NCBI RefSeq assembly: GCF_050314555.1
Contig: NZ_JBNPNH010000010.1
Span: forward strand, 1 to 64,000
Direction of reading: 5' to 3'
Source: Spyradosoma sp004558035
Lineage (GTDB): Bacteria; Verrucomicrobiota; Verrucomicrobiia; Opitutales; UBA953
Length of the DNA stretch: 64,000 nt
Shown: positions 15,821-25,518 of the stretch, one piece after another
How the letters are laid out: the number at the start of each line of letters is the position of its first letter
How positions within the stretch are numbered: position 1 is the first letter of the stretch
Translations under genes and position numbers: made by a program
Notes under the pieces: generated by a model
The model's database searches: none
What the model saw: only the letters and a program-made list of their open reading frames with translations
What the model was told of the DNA's origin: nothing

Positions 15821-18800
15821 TCAGTCCGCGAGGACGCCGAATTCGGCGCCGGAAGCGAAGTCCTGGCCGTTCTGCGACGAGAGCGCGCGGAAGCGCACGA
15901 AGCGCGCCTTCACGGGAGCCGCGAAGAGCACCTTCTTTTCCGTCTTGTCGCGCGGGAACGCGCCCTTGGCGACCGGCTCGCTCCACGTCTTGCCGTCGGC
16001 GCTGACGCAGATTTCGTAATCCTTCACGTCGCCGTTCTCGCCGTTCTGGCGCGGCAGGTAGGAGACGCCCTTGATCGCCTTCAGCTCGCCGACGTCGAAA
16101 TCGATCCAGTGCGGATAATTCGCGACGGTGACGCTGTACGCCGTGTGCCAGATCGTTCCCGCGTCGTTGTCCGTGAGGTTTTCCGCGGGTTCGGAGCCTT
16201 CCTGGCTGCTGCAGAACGCGACGGCGAGGCTGACCTTTTCGAGCTTCGGGAAGACGATTTCCGTCTTCAGTTCGGGGCTCGACGCGAGCCACGCGGAGAT
16301 CTTGCCGCCTTCGCGGAACGGGAACGAACCTTCGTAGGCGCACGGTTCGCCGCCGTCCACGGAGAAGCGGATTTCCGCGTCGGGGTTCTTGGCGGAAATC
16401 GCCGCGGCGCCCGTCACGTTGCGCGTGATCGAAAGCGGCGTCGCGCCCGCGGGCGAGACGTTCGCGACCGTCTCCGGCGCGGCGCCGGCGAGCGGGCGGA
16501 TGATGAATCCGAAATTCGTCGGCGCGGAGAAGATCTTGTCGCGGTCGAGCGTGTCCGGCCCGCACGAGGCTCCGCCGAGACCGCGCACGCCGACGCCGAG
16601 GAAGAGCGTCGTCGTCGCCGCGTTTCCGACGGCGTCGTCGAGCTGATACGGATTCGCCGCCGAGGCGAGCTGCGCGGCGGAAACGGGCAGCGCGGAAACG
16701 GAGAACTTGCCGTCCGCCGCGACGAACGCCGCGCCCGCCTTGCCGTCCGTCAGCGCGCACCAGCGCACGTCCTCGCGATTGCCCATGTCCTGCGGGCGGA
16801 TGTAGTCCGTGAAGTTTTCGGCGACGGGGCCGCGGTGGAGACCGACGAAGGAGCCGCTCTTGCGGTCGGCGTAGTTTTCGACGGGACCGCGTCCGTAATA
16901 GACGAAGTCGGCGAACTTCGCGGGAACGCGCATCGCGTAGCCGAGACGCGGCAGGTCGAGGCGAGAAGTCGCGGAAACGGCGGCCTCAAGCTCGACGGAG
17001 CCGTCGGGATAGACCGTCCAGATCTGATTGGCGTCGAACGCGAAACCGTTCTTGCCTTCGGCGCGGATCGGGAAGGAGAGCGTGCAGACGCCGGTTTCGG
17101 GATTCTGCGAAATCGTCGGCGTTCCCGCGGCGCGCTGCGCGAGGTCGCGCAGACCGGCGCTTTCCCAGCGGCCGCGCGGCGCGTCGTTGTTCACGGGCGC
17201 GCGGAAGGCGTCGAGCTTCGGGCCGTCGCCGGAAGCGATGACGGTCTCGTCGCCGTAGCGGAGCGAGTCGATCGTTCCCGTCGCGCCGGAGAAGCGGACT
17301 TCGAAATCCGCACCGCGGACGACGGCGTCGCCGTTCGGCTCGGTCGCGAGCGTCGGCTTGGCGCCGCGCGCGACCTGCGCGATCGAGGGGCGCGTTCCCG
17401 CGGGCTTCACGAGAATCTGCTCTTCCGCCTGTCCGTAGCCCTTCGCCGCCCACGGCTTGTCGTCGCGGAGACGGAAGCGCAGGTTCAGGAAATATTCCGC
17501 GTCATCGAACGCGGCGGCGTCGAACGGCAGCTTGAAGACCGCGCGCGCGCGCGGCGCGACGGCGGGCTTTTCGATGATGCCGACGAGCGCGGGCTTGCCG
17601 TCCGCGAAAAGCGTCCATTCCAGATCATAGGCGGAAAGGTCCGTGAAGTAGTTCTTGTTGAAGACCTCGACGGCGTTCGGCGTTTCCGCGACGGGCGCAA
17701 CGCCGATGTTCTGATAGACTTTCTTGACTTCGGCGAACTGGGGCTTGGGCGCTCGGTCCGCGAAGATGATGCCGTTGCAGACGAAGTCGGCGTCGTTGGG
17801 GATTTCGCCGAACTGCCCGCCGTAGGCGAGGAAGCGCTTGCCCGTCGCGCCGTCGTAGTTGTAGAGCGCCTGATCGACCCAGTCCCAGATCGCGCCGCCG
17901 CAGATGTAGTTCGACGATTCGATCGCGTCCCAGTAATCCTTCAGGTTGCCCATCGCGTTGCCCATCGAGTGCGCGTATTCGGAGATGTGGAACGGCTGCT
18001 TGCAGTGGCCCTGCGCGGCGGCGACGACCCAGCCGACGGACGGATACTGGTTCGAGCCCATGTCCACGATCGCGTTGTTGCGCTCGTACTGCACGGGGCG
18101 CGACGCGTCGAACGCCTTGAGGTTTTCGTAGGCGGCCTTGAAGTTGTCGCCCGGACCGGCTTCGTTGCCGAGCGACCAGATCACGACGGAAGGCTGGTTC
18201 ACGTTGCGGTGCGCCATTTCGAGCACGCGCGCGACGTGCGCCGGGCGCCACTCGATCGGGTGCGAGAGCGACGCCTCGCCGTAATAGTATTCGTGCGATT
18301 CGATGTTCGCCTCGTCCTCGAGATAAATCCCGTACTTGTTGCAGAGGTAATAGAAATACGGCGCCGGCGGATAGTGCGAATTGCGGACGTGGTTGATGTT
18401 CCCGCGCTTCATGAGCAGGACTTCCTCCTCCATGTCCTTGCGCGTGACGGCGTGCCCGCGCTCGGGATGCGATTCGTGGCGGTTCACGCCCTTGAGCTTC
18501 ACGGTTTTGCCGTTGACGTAGAAATAGCGGCCGCGCTTGCCGAATTCGTCCGTCTGGTCGGCGAGGATTTCGACTTCGCAGAAGCCGACCTGCGCGGAGA
18601 CGGCCTCGATCGTCTTCCCGCCGCGCTTCAGCTCGGCGACGAGCACGTAGAGGTTCGGTTCTTCGGCGGACCAGCGTTTCGGGTTCTTCACCGCGAGCGC
18701 GACGCGCGGGAGCTCGACGTTTTCGCCCGGCTTCACCGCGGGAACGGCCGTCTTCGCCGTCGCCGCGGGAACGTCCGCGAACTCGTCGGAATAAAGCGCC

Positions 18801-19768
18801 TTCTGCGGGTAGAGCGAATAGACGATTTCGCAGCCCGCGGCGGCCTTTCCGCCGAGGTTGCGCACGTCGGCGACGACGTTCATCGCGTCGCCGCTCGGCA
18901 CGGCGACGAGGTCGCGCACGTGCACTTTCGGCGTCGAATAAATCGAGACCGTGCGGAAGATGCCCGGCAGGCGGAACATGTCCTGCGCCTCAAGGAAGGA
19001 GCCGTCGGAATTGCGGTACACCTCGACCGCGACGCGCGCCTTTTCGCCCGGCTTCACGAACTTCGAAATGTCGAAGCACGCGGGATCGCGGGAATTCTTG
19101 GAGAAGCCGACGTACTTGCCGTTCACCCACACGTAGAAGAACGAATCGACGCCGTCGAAGTTCAGAAAGATCTCGCGTCCCTTCCAGTCGGCGGGAACGT
19201 CGAACTCGCGCAGGTAGGAGCCGACTTCGTTGCGGTAGAAATACGTCGTGCGCGCCTTGTTCGCGGGCTCGCGCATGACGCCCTTCTTCCAGTCGCCGAC
19301 GGCGACCTGGTGCTCGAAGATCACCGGCTGATTGACGTACATCGGCAGGCCGTATTTGTGGTGGCCGTTGCCCTTCTCGGAAACGCCGACGACGTTCCAG
19401 TTCGACGGCACGGGAATCTCGTCCCAGCCCGACGCGTCGAAGCCTTTCTCGAAAAAGTTCTTCGGGCGTTCCTCCGGCGTGCGGCACCAGTGAAATTTCC
19501 ACGCGCCGTCGAGCGAGCGCCAGTAGCGCGAATTTTCCGGCAGAATCTTTTTCGCGGACTTCGCGTCGGGGAACGACGCGAACGTCGCGCGCGGCATTTC
19601 TTTGTTCAGCGCGAGATTGCGCACGCAGTCCACGTCGCGCGCGGGATCCCATTCGTTCCCGGTCGGCGCGGCGGCGTTCCCGTAGCGGAAGCCTTCAAGC
19701 TGCGGCATGGCGCCGAAGCAGGAAAGCGCAATTCCGGACAAAACAAGTGCGAGGATGTTTTTTTTCAT
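15821..19768 (-). CDS. Secreted GH2 beta-galactosidase with C-terminal F5/8-type carbohydrate-binding domain
   Basis: A 1,315-residue exported glycoside hydrolase of the LacZ type. Signal peptide MKKNILALVLSGIALSCFGA; then the GH2 sugar-binding domain (WRSLDGAWKFHWCRTPEERP, VPSNWNV, REIFLNFDGVDSFFYVWVNG), immunoglobulin-like domain and TIM barrel. SLGNEAGPGDN (about residue 534) supplies the acid/base Glu, and HISEYAHSMGN (about 596) the nucleophile Glu. The LacZ small-chain domain follows (YYGRGPVENYADRKSG). The last 140 residues (PAENLTDNDAGTIWHTAYS to RFVRFRALS) form a discoidin/F5/8-type C module that binds glycans. The signal peptide and binding module mean periplasmic or surface action on host or dietary galactosides. 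galK at 47.6 kb could handle the product. Confidence 0.93.
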   Translation of the reverse strand: MKKNILALVLSGIALSCFGAMPQLEGFRYGNAAAPTGNEWDPARDVDCVRNLALNKEMPRATFASFPDAKSAKKILPENSRYWRSLDGAWKFHWCRTPEERPKNFFEKGFDASGWDEIPVPSNWNVVGVSEKGNGHHKYGLPMYVNQPVIFEHQVAVGDWKKGVMREPANKARTTYFYRNEVGSYLREFDVPADWKGREIFLNFDGVDSFFYVWVNGKYVGFSKNSRDPACFDISKFVKPGEKARVAVEVYRNSDGSFLEAQDMFRLPGIFRTVSIYSTPKVHVRDLVAVPSGDAMNVVADVRNLGGKAAAGCEIVYSLYPQKALYSDEFADVPAATAKTAVPAVKPGENVELPRVALAVKNPKRWSAEEPNLYVLVAELKRGGKTIEAVSAQVGFCEVEILADQTDEFGKRGRYFYVNGKTVKLKGVNRHESHPERGHAVTRKDMEEEVLLMKRGNINHVRNSHYPPAPYFYYLCNKYGIYLEDEANIESHEYYYGEASLSHPIEWRPAHVARVLEMAHRNVNQPSVVIWSLGNEAGPGDNFKAAYENLKAFDASRPVQYERNNAIVDMGSNQYPSVGWVVAAAQGHCKQPFHISEYAHSMGNAMGNLKDYWDAIESSNYICGGAIWDWVDQALYNYDGATGKRFLAYGGQFGEIPNDADFVCNGIIFADRAPKPQFAEVKKVYQNIGVAPVAETPNAVEVFNKNYFTDLSAYDLEWTLFADGKPALVGIIEKPAVAPRARAVFKLPFDAAAFDDAEYFLNLRFRLRDDKPWAAKGYGQAEEQILVKPAGTRPSIAQVARGAKPTLATEPNGDAVVRGADFEVRFSGATGTIDSLRYGDETVIASGDGPKLDAFRAPVNNDAPRGRWESAGLRDLAQRAAGTPTISQNPETGVCTLSFPIRAEGKNGFAFDANQIWTVYPDGSVELEAAVSATSRLDLPRLGYAMRVPAKFADFVYYGRGPVENYADRKSGSFVGLHRGPVAENFTDYIRPQDMGNREDVRWCALTDGKAGAAFVAADGKFSVSALPVSAAQLASAANPYQLDDAVGNAATTTLFLGVGVRGLGGASCGPDTLDRDKIFSAPTNFGFIIRPLAGAAPETVANVSPAGATPLSITRNVTGAAAISAKNPDAEIRFSVDGGEPCAYEGSFPFREGGKISAWLASSPELKTEIVFPKLEKVSLAVAFCSSQEGSEPAENLTDNDAGTIWHTAYSVTVANYPHWIDFDVGELKAIKGVSYLPRQNGENGDVKDYEICVSADGKTWSEPVAKGAFPRDKTEKKVLFAAPVKARFVRFRALSSQNGQDFASGAEFGVLAD

Positions 19769-19905
19769 AAAATTCGAAAAATGATTTTGAAGGGGAAGCT
19801 TCGGTAAAAGCCCTTATAATCTCCCATTTTCGCCCGCTCCCTGCAAGCGCAGAAACGCGGGAACGCGCGCGGTCCGCGAGGCGTTCTGCGGCAAAGCCGT
19901 TCCCG

Positions 19906-20736
19906 TCACTTCGCCGTTTCCGGCGGGGCGAGAAGCCATTCGCGGATTTCGGAATAGAGCGCCTTCAGCGTGATTTCGCCGCTCGAATACGGGGCGATTT
20001 CGTAGGGGTTGAAGACGAACGCGACGCCGTCCGCGTCGAGCGCGAAATTCTCGTGCGGAACGGGTTTCGGGAAGCCGCTCGCGGGAACGCTTCCCTTCGC
20101 CGCCGCCTTGCGCGCGAGCACCGCCTCCAGCGCGGGCTCGAAGCCGGGCTTGAAGACGTCCTTCAGCGTCAGCCGCCTTCCTGTCTTCAGATCGAAATTC
20201 AGCGCTTTCGTCGCGTGGCTCGGATGCGCGCCGCCGAGATCCTGCACGACGCGGATTTCATAGACCAGCAGATCGCCTTCGACGCGCCGCGGGGCGCCCG
20301 CGACCGAAATCGCGTTCTCGGAGCCGGCGGAATGCCCCCAGTCTCCGAAGATTTCCGTCCACGTCGCCTGATAGGCGGCGACTTCGTCGGCGACGTAGCG
20401 TTCCACGCCCGCGGCGATGCCGTCCGCCGCGTCGTATTTCTTCCCGCCTTCGCGGGCGGGCAGCGCGGCGCGCAGAATCTCGTCGTTGACGCGCCGCGCC
20501 GCTTCCGGATTTTCGGAATCGCGGACGTAGGCGAGCTCGACGCGGATCTTCAGCTCCGGCTTCTGCGGGTCGCATTCGAGCACGGAAACCTCGTTCAGCG
20601 AGAACAGAGGAAAGCCCGCGGACTCGCCGGCGGGAACGCGCCGCGCCTCGTCCGTCGCGCAGGCGGCGAACAGCAGGGCCGCGGTCGCGGCGGCGAAAAT
20701 GCGGAAAAAATTATCCACTGCCCGTTTATTCGTCAT
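19906..20736 (-). CDS. DUF3298/RsiV-like lipoprotein
   Basis: A 276-residue exported protein. The N-terminus has a hydrophobic segment ending LLFAACATDEA, a good lipobox. The mature part contains VAAYQATWTEIFGD, then LGGAHPSHATKALNFDLKTG, LTLKDVFKPGF and GVAFVFNPYEIAPYSSGEI, which is the DUF3298 pattern found in RsiV-type anti-sigma proteins and in stand-alone envelope proteins. Here there is no cytoplasmic anti-sigma part, so a stand-alone periplasmic lipoprotein is meant. RsiV domains bind lysozyme in Firmicutes; whether this one does is untested. Confidence 0.72.
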   Translation of the reverse strand: MTNKRAVDNFFRIFAAATAALLFAACATDEARRVPAGESAGFPLFSLNEVSVLECDPQKPELKIRVELAYVRDSENPEAARRVNDEILRAALPAREGGKKYDAADGIAAGVERYVADEVAAYQATWTEIFGDWGHSAGSENAISVAGAPRRVEGDLLVYEIRVVQDLGGAHPSHATKALNFDLKTGRRLTLKDVFKPGFEPALEAVLARKAAAKGSVPASGFPKPVPHENFALDADGVAFVFNPYEIAPYSSGEITLKALYSEIREWLLAPPETAK

Positions 20737-20741
20737 CGGTC

Positions 20742-20775
20742 AAAAAGCGTTCCCGCGCGCGGGAACGCTCTTTTC
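20742..20775 (-). terminator. Terminator of the glycyl-tRNA synthetase gene
   Basis: AGCGTTCCCG (20746-20755) pairs with CGGGAACGCT (20760-20769). On the minus strand the stem is followed by TTTTTG. It is built entirely from two facing copies of the recurring word. Confidence 0.7.
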
Positions 20776-20777
20776 GT

Positions 20778-22289
20778 TCATCCGTCGATTTTTTCGGAGA
20801 GGAAGGCGACGAGCTCGTCTTCCGTCAGGCGCACCTGCTGCAGCGTGTCGCGGTCGCGGAGCGTGACCTTGCCGTCCTTTTCGATCGTGTCGAAGTCGAT
20901 CGTGACGCCGTAGGGCGTGCCGATTTCGTCCTGGCGGCGATAGCGGCGGCCGATCGCGCCCGCGGCGTCGTAGAACACGTTCCAGCGGCGTTTCAGGCGC
21001 TTGTAGAGCGCTTCGGCGCGCGCGACGAGCTCGGGCTTGTTCTTCACGAGCGGGAACACCGCCGCCTTGTAGGGCGCGAGGCGCGGGTGCAGCTTGAGCA
21101 CGAGGCGCTTTTCGCCCTCGACTTCCTCTTCGCAGTACGCGGCGGAAAGCACGGCGAGGAAGATGCGGTCCACGCCGACGGAGGGTTCGATGACGTGCGG
21201 CACGTATTTCTTTTTCGCCGCTTCGTCGAAGTATTCCATCGACTTGCCGGAAACGGTCTGGTGCTGCGTGAGGTCAAAATCTCCGCGCGCGGCGACGCCC
21301 TGCAGCTCCTGCACGCCGAAGGGGAACTCGAACATGATGTCCGTCGTGCCCTTGGAGTAGTGCGCGAGCTTTTCTTTCGGGTGGTCGTAGAGCGAAAGGC
21401 GCGATTTCGGAATGCCGATGCCGTCGAACCAGTTCATGCAGTATTCGATCCAGCCCTTGTGGAGCGCCTGCCAGTCGGCGTCGGGCGAGATGAAGTATTC
21501 GATTTCCATCTGCTCGAACTCGCGGGAACGGAAGATGAAGTTGCGCGGGTTGATCTCGTTGCGGAAGGCCTTGCCGACCTGCGCGATACCGAAGGGCACC
21601 TTGACGCGGCCGGTGTCCACGATGTTCTTGAAGTTGATGAAGATGCCCTGCGCGGTCTCGGGGCGCAGATACGCGATCGCGGTCTCGTCGCGGAGCGCGC
21701 CGACGTAGGTCTGGAACATCATGTTGAACGCGCGCGGCGGCGTAAGCGAACCCGGCTTGCCCGTCGCGGGCGAGGGGATGAGCGCGTATTCCTCGGGCTT
21801 CGCCTCGGTGTAGTCCTTGAGGACGATCGGCGCCATTTCGCCCTGCTTCGCGAGCTTGCGCTTCAGGTCGTGCGCCATTTCCTCCGCCTGCGCCTGCATG
21901 CCTTCGTCCTCGAGCACGGAGACGTAGCCGATCGTTTCGCCGGCGACGACGACGGGCGCGAAATAGAGCTGGTCGGCGCGGTAGCGCATCTTCGATTCCT
22001 TGCAGTCCACGAGCGGGTCGGTGAAGTTGTCCACGTGCCCGGACGCCTTCCACGTCATCGGGTGGTGAATGATCGTGGAGTCGAGCCCGACGATGTCGTC
22101 GCGGCGGTGCACCATGTCCTTCCACCAGGCCTGCTTGATGTTGTTCTTGAGCTCGACGCCGAGCGGCCCGTAGTCGAAGAACCCGTTGTAGCCGCCGTAG
22201 ATGTCGGAGGACTGGAAGACGAACCCGCGGCGCTTGCATAGGTTGATGATGTCGTTCATCAGGGTGGAGGAAGGTGATTTTTCGCTCAT
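20778..22289 (-). CDS. glyQS: Glycyl-tRNA synthetase (dimeric, eukaryal/archaeal type)
   Basis: Class II synthetase of 503 residues charging tRNA-Gly. Motifs: SDIYGGYNGFFDYGPLG near the N-terminus, HHPMTWKASGHVDNFTDPL, motif 2 region LRPETAQGIFINFKN followed by GKAFRNEINPRNFIFRSREF, motif 3 (EPSVGVDRIFLAVL) and a C-terminal anticodon-binding domain. This is the single-chain alpha2 enzyme, not the alpha/beta GlyQ+GlyS enzyme of many bacteria. The start at 22289 (MSEKSPSSTLMND) is preferred to an upstream Met whose extra residues are unlike the family. Confidence 0.95.
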   Translation of the reverse strand: MSEKSPSSTLMNDIINLCKRRGFVFQSSDIYGGYNGFFDYGPLGVELKNNIKQAWWKDMVHRRDDIVGLDSTIIHHPMTWKASGHVDNFTDPLVDCKESKMRYRADQLYFAPVVVAGETIGYVSVLEDEGMQAQAEEMAHDLKRKLAKQGEMAPIVLKDYTEAKPEEYALIPSPATGKPGSLTPPRAFNMMFQTYVGALRDETAIAYLRPETAQGIFINFKNIVDTGRVKVPFGIAQVGKAFRNEINPRNFIFRSREFEQMEIEYFISPDADWQALHKGWIEYCMNWFDGIGIPKSRLSLYDHPKEKLAHYSKGTTDIMFEFPFGVQELQGVAARGDFDLTQHQTVSGKSMEYFDEAAKKKYVPHVIEPSVGVDRIFLAVLSAAYCEEEVEGEKRLVLKLHPRLAPYKAAVFPLVKNKPELVARAEALYKRLKRRWNVFYDAAGAIGRRYRRQDEIGTPYGVTIDFDTIEKDGKVTLRDRDTLQQVRLTEDELVAFLSEKIDG

Positions 22290-22431
22290 GTTTCGTAAAA
22301 AATTGCGGAAACGATACACGCGTTCCCGCGAAAAGACAAGCGCGGCGCGGACTGAAGGAAAAGGAAGAAGCTCAAGAGACGGAAAGAAAATTTTCCGCCG
22401 GACTCTCAAGCCTTCAGGCGTCCTCTCCTTC

Positions 22432-24387
22432 TCAGAAAATGCTCGGAGCTTCCGGAGCGTCCGCGTCCGAAGCGCTGGTCGCGCCCTGCGATTCGAGGAG
22501 CTCGGAGACGCGCCGCAGATAGTCGTCGCGCTCGGCGACGAAGAGCATGCGGTCGCTGCCGAGAAAACGGCGGATGCGTTCCAGCGTGCGGCGCGGCGGC
22601 CGGCGCGCGTCGAGCAGCTCCGGCAGGTAGCGGAAAAGCGTTTCGACGTCCTTCTTTTCGAGCGCGTAGTCCACCAGCGCGACGAGCGCCTTGTGGTTGA
22701 AGTTCTCCGTCAGATACGCGGCCTCGTAGGCGCTCTTGCCTTCGTCGAGCAGCCCCATCTCCGTCAGGCGGCGCCCGACGAGCACGAGCTGCTGCACGGC
22801 GACGCTGCGGCTCTTCACCATGTTCTCGAGCCCGAGCTTGCCGAGCTGCCCGTTCCCGCTCTTGTAGTACGCGAGCGTGCGCAGGCAGTTGATCAGCGGC
22901 GCGTTGCGCTCGACCCAGTCCGTGTTTTCCTCGCTCAGCTTCTTGAGCATGTCGAGGGCGTCCTTCGGGCGGTCGGCGGCGATGAGCATTTCGATGTAGA
23001 CCATCTCGAAGCGCGTGATGTTCTCCAGAATTCTCTCCGCGGCGATCTTGTAGAGGCGCTCGACGAGCGCGAAATCGTTTTTGTTCGCCGCCGTCTGCGC
23101 GAGCAGGAAAAGCGCGTCGGGCTTGTCCGCGTAGCGGCGGAGATAATCGGCGACGAGCCGTTCCCGAGCCTCCGCCTCGGTCTTCGCGTCGAAGAGGAAG
23201 ATCAGCCTCGCGAGCGCTTCGGGATTTTCGGTGGAAATCGCCGCGTTGAGCAGCCCGGAGCGCGCCTGCGCGACGTTCCCGGCGAGCTCCTGATAGTGCG
23301 CGCGCAGCAGCGTCACCTGCATGTTCCCGCGGCTGCCGGCGACGACGCGGTCGAGCGTCCGCAGCGCCTCCTCGCGGTCGCCGCTTTCCCAAAGCACCTG
23401 CGCGCGCAGCACCTGCCCCGTCATCGTCCTGTCGATGCCGTATTCGCCCGTCAGCCGGGCGGCGTCGGCGAAGTCGCCGCGCAGAATCAGCGCCTGCACC
23501 GCGCCGACGGCGAGAATGAGGCGGTTGGACTCGAGGCGGGCGCGGAGCTCGGCGCGTTCCGCCTTTTCCTCGTCGGAAAGCGCGGCAGGGGGCGTCGCGG
23601 CGGCGTTCCCGCGCGCGGAGATTTCGGCGATCTTCTCCTCCGTCTCGGCGCGGCGGCGTTCGAAGCGCGCGCGCACGTCCCGCGCGCGTTCGGGCGCGAC
23701 GGCGGGAACGGTGCGGTAAAATTCGAGCTGGCGTTCCCGCGCGGCGAGCTCCGCCTTCGCGTCGCCGTCGATCGCGGCGAGGCGCGCGTCGATTTCCGGA
23801 ATCATCTCCGCGGCGGCGGCGATCAGCGTGCGGTCTTCCGTCGTCTCCAGACAGCGGCGCACGAAATAGACGACGTAGTCCTTGTGGTCGAGCCCCGCCT
23901 CGAGCCCCTCGGCGAGCAGCCGGATCGCCTCCTTCGTCATGCGCTGGTAGAACATGAGATAGGAATAGTAGATGCGCCCGTCCGGATTCTGCGGCGAGAG
24001 GGAAAGCCCGGTGCGCACGTTCGCGATCATCTCGCCGGGCGTCTTCGCCTCCTTCGCGCGCTCGATGTACATGTCGCCGAGACGTTTGCGGTGCTCGATG
24101 CGCGTCGCGCGGCTGAGCGGATATTTGAGCATGTCCACGAACGCCGTCTCCTCCAGCCCCTTGCCGTATTTGTCGTTGAAGTAACGCGCCGCGGCGATGC
24201 CGACGTAGCCGAGCGCGCCGAGCGCCGCGACGACGAGCACGATGCGCTTCCAGTTGACCGCGAGCCGCCACTTGCCCGACTCGGTCCGCACGTAGGCGGC
24301 GAATCCCCAATAACGGTCGTTGCTGAATTTTTTCCGCTTCGCAGTCTGCTGCTGAGAAGATTTTTCCTCTTTGGAGTTATCCGACAT
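22432..24387 (-). CDS. Membrane-anchored TPR-like scaffold protein
   Basis: About 651 residues. A charged cytoplasmic N-terminus (SDNSKEEKSS, KRKKFSNDRYWGF) is followed by one membrane span (about residues 49-66, IVLVVAALGALGYVGIAAA). The long helical remainder shows tetratricopeptide-like repeats (GLSLSPQNPDGRIYYSYLMF, ALRTLDRVVAGSRGNMQVTL, LMKAS-free but A/L-patterned, LLDEGKSAYEAAYLTENFNH). A coiled-coil-like acidic/basic stretch near 250-290 interrupts the repeats. Such proteins usually hold complexes at the envelope. No family name is recognised. Starts at 24423 or 24405 are also possible. Confidence 0.6.
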   Translation of the reverse strand: MSDNSKEEKSSQQQTAKRKKFSNDRYWGFAAYVRTESGKWRLAVNWKRIVLVVAALGALGYVGIAAARYFNDKYGKGLEETAFVDMLKYPLSRATRIEHRKRLGDMYIERAKEAKTPGEMIANVRTGLSLSPQNPDGRIYYSYLMFYQRMTKEAIRLLAEGLEAGLDHKDYVVYFVRRCLETTEDRTLIAAAAEMIPEIDARLAAIDGDAKAELAARERQLEFYRTVPAVAPERARDVRARFERRRAETEEKIAEISARGNAAATPPAALSDEEKAERAELRARLESNRLILAVGAVQALILRGDFADAARLTGEYGIDRTMTGQVLRAQVLWESGDREEALRTLDRVVAGSRGNMQVTLLRAHYQELAGNVAQARSGLLNAAISTENPEALARLIFLFDAKTEAEARERLVADYLRRYADKPDALFLLAQTAANKNDFALVERLYKIAAERILENITRFEMVYIEMLIAADRPKDALDMLKKLSEENTDWVERNAPLINCLRTLAYYKSGNGQLGKLGLENMVKSRSVAVQQLVLVGRRLTEMGLLDEGKSAYEAAYLTENFNHKALVALVDYALEKKDVETLFRYLPELLDARRPPRRTLERIRRFLGSDRMLFVAERDDYLRRVSELLESQGATSASDADAPEAPSIF

Positions 24388-24468
24388 GTCGCCATTATCG
24401 CGCATTCCCGCCGAGACGGGCAACAGCGAAAGCGAGAAAAGCGCGCTTCCGCCGCGCGACTTTCAAAA

Positions 24469-24497
24469 TTGCGTTCCCGCGAAAACGGGCGTTGAAT
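24469..24497 (+). promoter_or_regulatory. Possible sigma-70-type promoter of metF
   Basis: TTGCGT (24469-24474), 17 bp, TTGAAT (24492-24497), 27 bp before the chosen start. The same -35 hexamer occurs at the lysC and proS promoters. Confidence 0.4.
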
Positions 24498-24524
24498 CGT
24501 TCTCAAAAATCAAAGTCTTTTCGT

Positions 24525-25448
24525 ATGAATTACGACAGCCAATCAGAATCCGCCTCCGCGGTCGCGGCGAAATGGGCCACGGGAACGCCGACGTTCTCCG
24601 TCGAATTTTTCCCCGCCAAGGAGGAAAAGGACGCGCGCCAGCTGCTCCGCGCCGCCAACGCGATCAAGGATCTGCCGATCGACTTCGCGTCCATCACCTA
24701 CGGCGCGGGCGGCTCCTCGCGGGAACGCACGCTCGACTACGGCGAGCTCATCGCCGACATCTTCGGCTTCCGCATCATGCCGCACCTAACGCTCGTCGGG
24801 CACTCGCGCGCGGAACTGCTCGCCGTGCTCGAGCGCTACCGCCGCGCGGGCTTCTTCAGCGTCATGGCGCTCCGGGGCGATCCGCCGCGCGGCGAAACGA
24901 ACTTCGTTCCCGCGCCGGACGGGCTCGCGCACGCGTCCGAACTCGTCGCGCTGATCCGCGAAAACTTCGGCGGCGCGTTCATGGTCGGCGTCGCCGGCTA
25001 CCCGGAAAAACATCCCGAAGCGCCGGACGCGGAAACCGACCTGCGCTTTCTGAAGGAAAAGGTCGAACGCGGCGCGAACTTCGTCACGACGCAGATGTTC
25101 TTCGACAACGAGAAATATTTTTCCTTCGTCGAGCGCGCGCGCGCGGTCGGAATCCGCGTGCCGATCGTTCCCGGCATCATGCCCGTGCTTTCGCTCAGGC
25201 AGCTCGACCGCGTCAACGCGCTCAGCCGCGCGCACGTTCCCGCCGAACTGCGCGAAGCTCTCCGCGCCGCGGACGAAGCGGGCGACGCCGCCGCGGGAGC
25301 GCGCGCCGGGCTCGACTGGGCGGAAAAGCAGATCCGCGCGCTCGTCGCCGCGGGAGCGCCGGGCGTCCATCTCTACATCATGAACCGCGGTTCCTTCGCC
25401 CGCGACCTGTGTTCCCGCCTCGGCGACCTCGCCGCGCTGAGAGCCTGA
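24525..25448 (+). CDS. metF: 5,10-methylenetetrahydrofolate reductase
   Basis: Flavoprotein reducing methylene-THF to methyl-THF for methionine synthesis. The 307-residue TIM barrel has FSVEFFPAKEE (catalytic Glu), FASITYGAGGSSRERTLDYG, MPHLTLVGHSR, SVMALRGDPPRG (FAD loop), VAGYPEKHPEAPDAETDL, ANFVTTQMFFDN and GIMPVLSLRQL. All are standard for MetF. Start at 24525 (MNYDSQSESAS) is chosen; an in-frame Met 33 bp upstream would lie in the putative -10 region. It is followed by an outer-membrane barrel gene 70 bp downstream. Confidence 0.94.
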   Translation: MNYDSQSESASAVAAKWATGTPTFSVEFFPAKEEKDARQLLRAANAIKDLPIDFASITYGAGGSSRERTLDYGELIADIFGFRIMPHLTLVGHSRAELLAVLERYRRAGFFSVMALRGDPPRGETNFVPAPDGLAHASELVALIRENFGGAFMVGVAGYPEKHPEAPDAETDLRFLKEKVERGANFVTTQMFFDNEKYFSFVERARAVGIRVPIVPGIMPVLSLRQLDRVNALSRAHVPAELREALRAADEAGDAAAGARAGLDWAEKQIRALVAAGAPGVHLYIMNRGSFARDLCSRLGDLAALRA

Positions 25449-25518
25449 GAAAAGCGCGTCGCGCCGCTTCGCCTTCGCGGTTGTCAATTTCCGTTCCGAG
25501 CGTTAACTTTCACGCATC

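Noticed and set aside
15794..19807. A 1,337-codon open frame on the plus strand opposite the beta-galactosidase gene
   Set aside because: It is the antisense of a well-supported GH2 gene; high GC keeps antisense frames open. Its translation is Arg/Glu/Val-rich without any domain.
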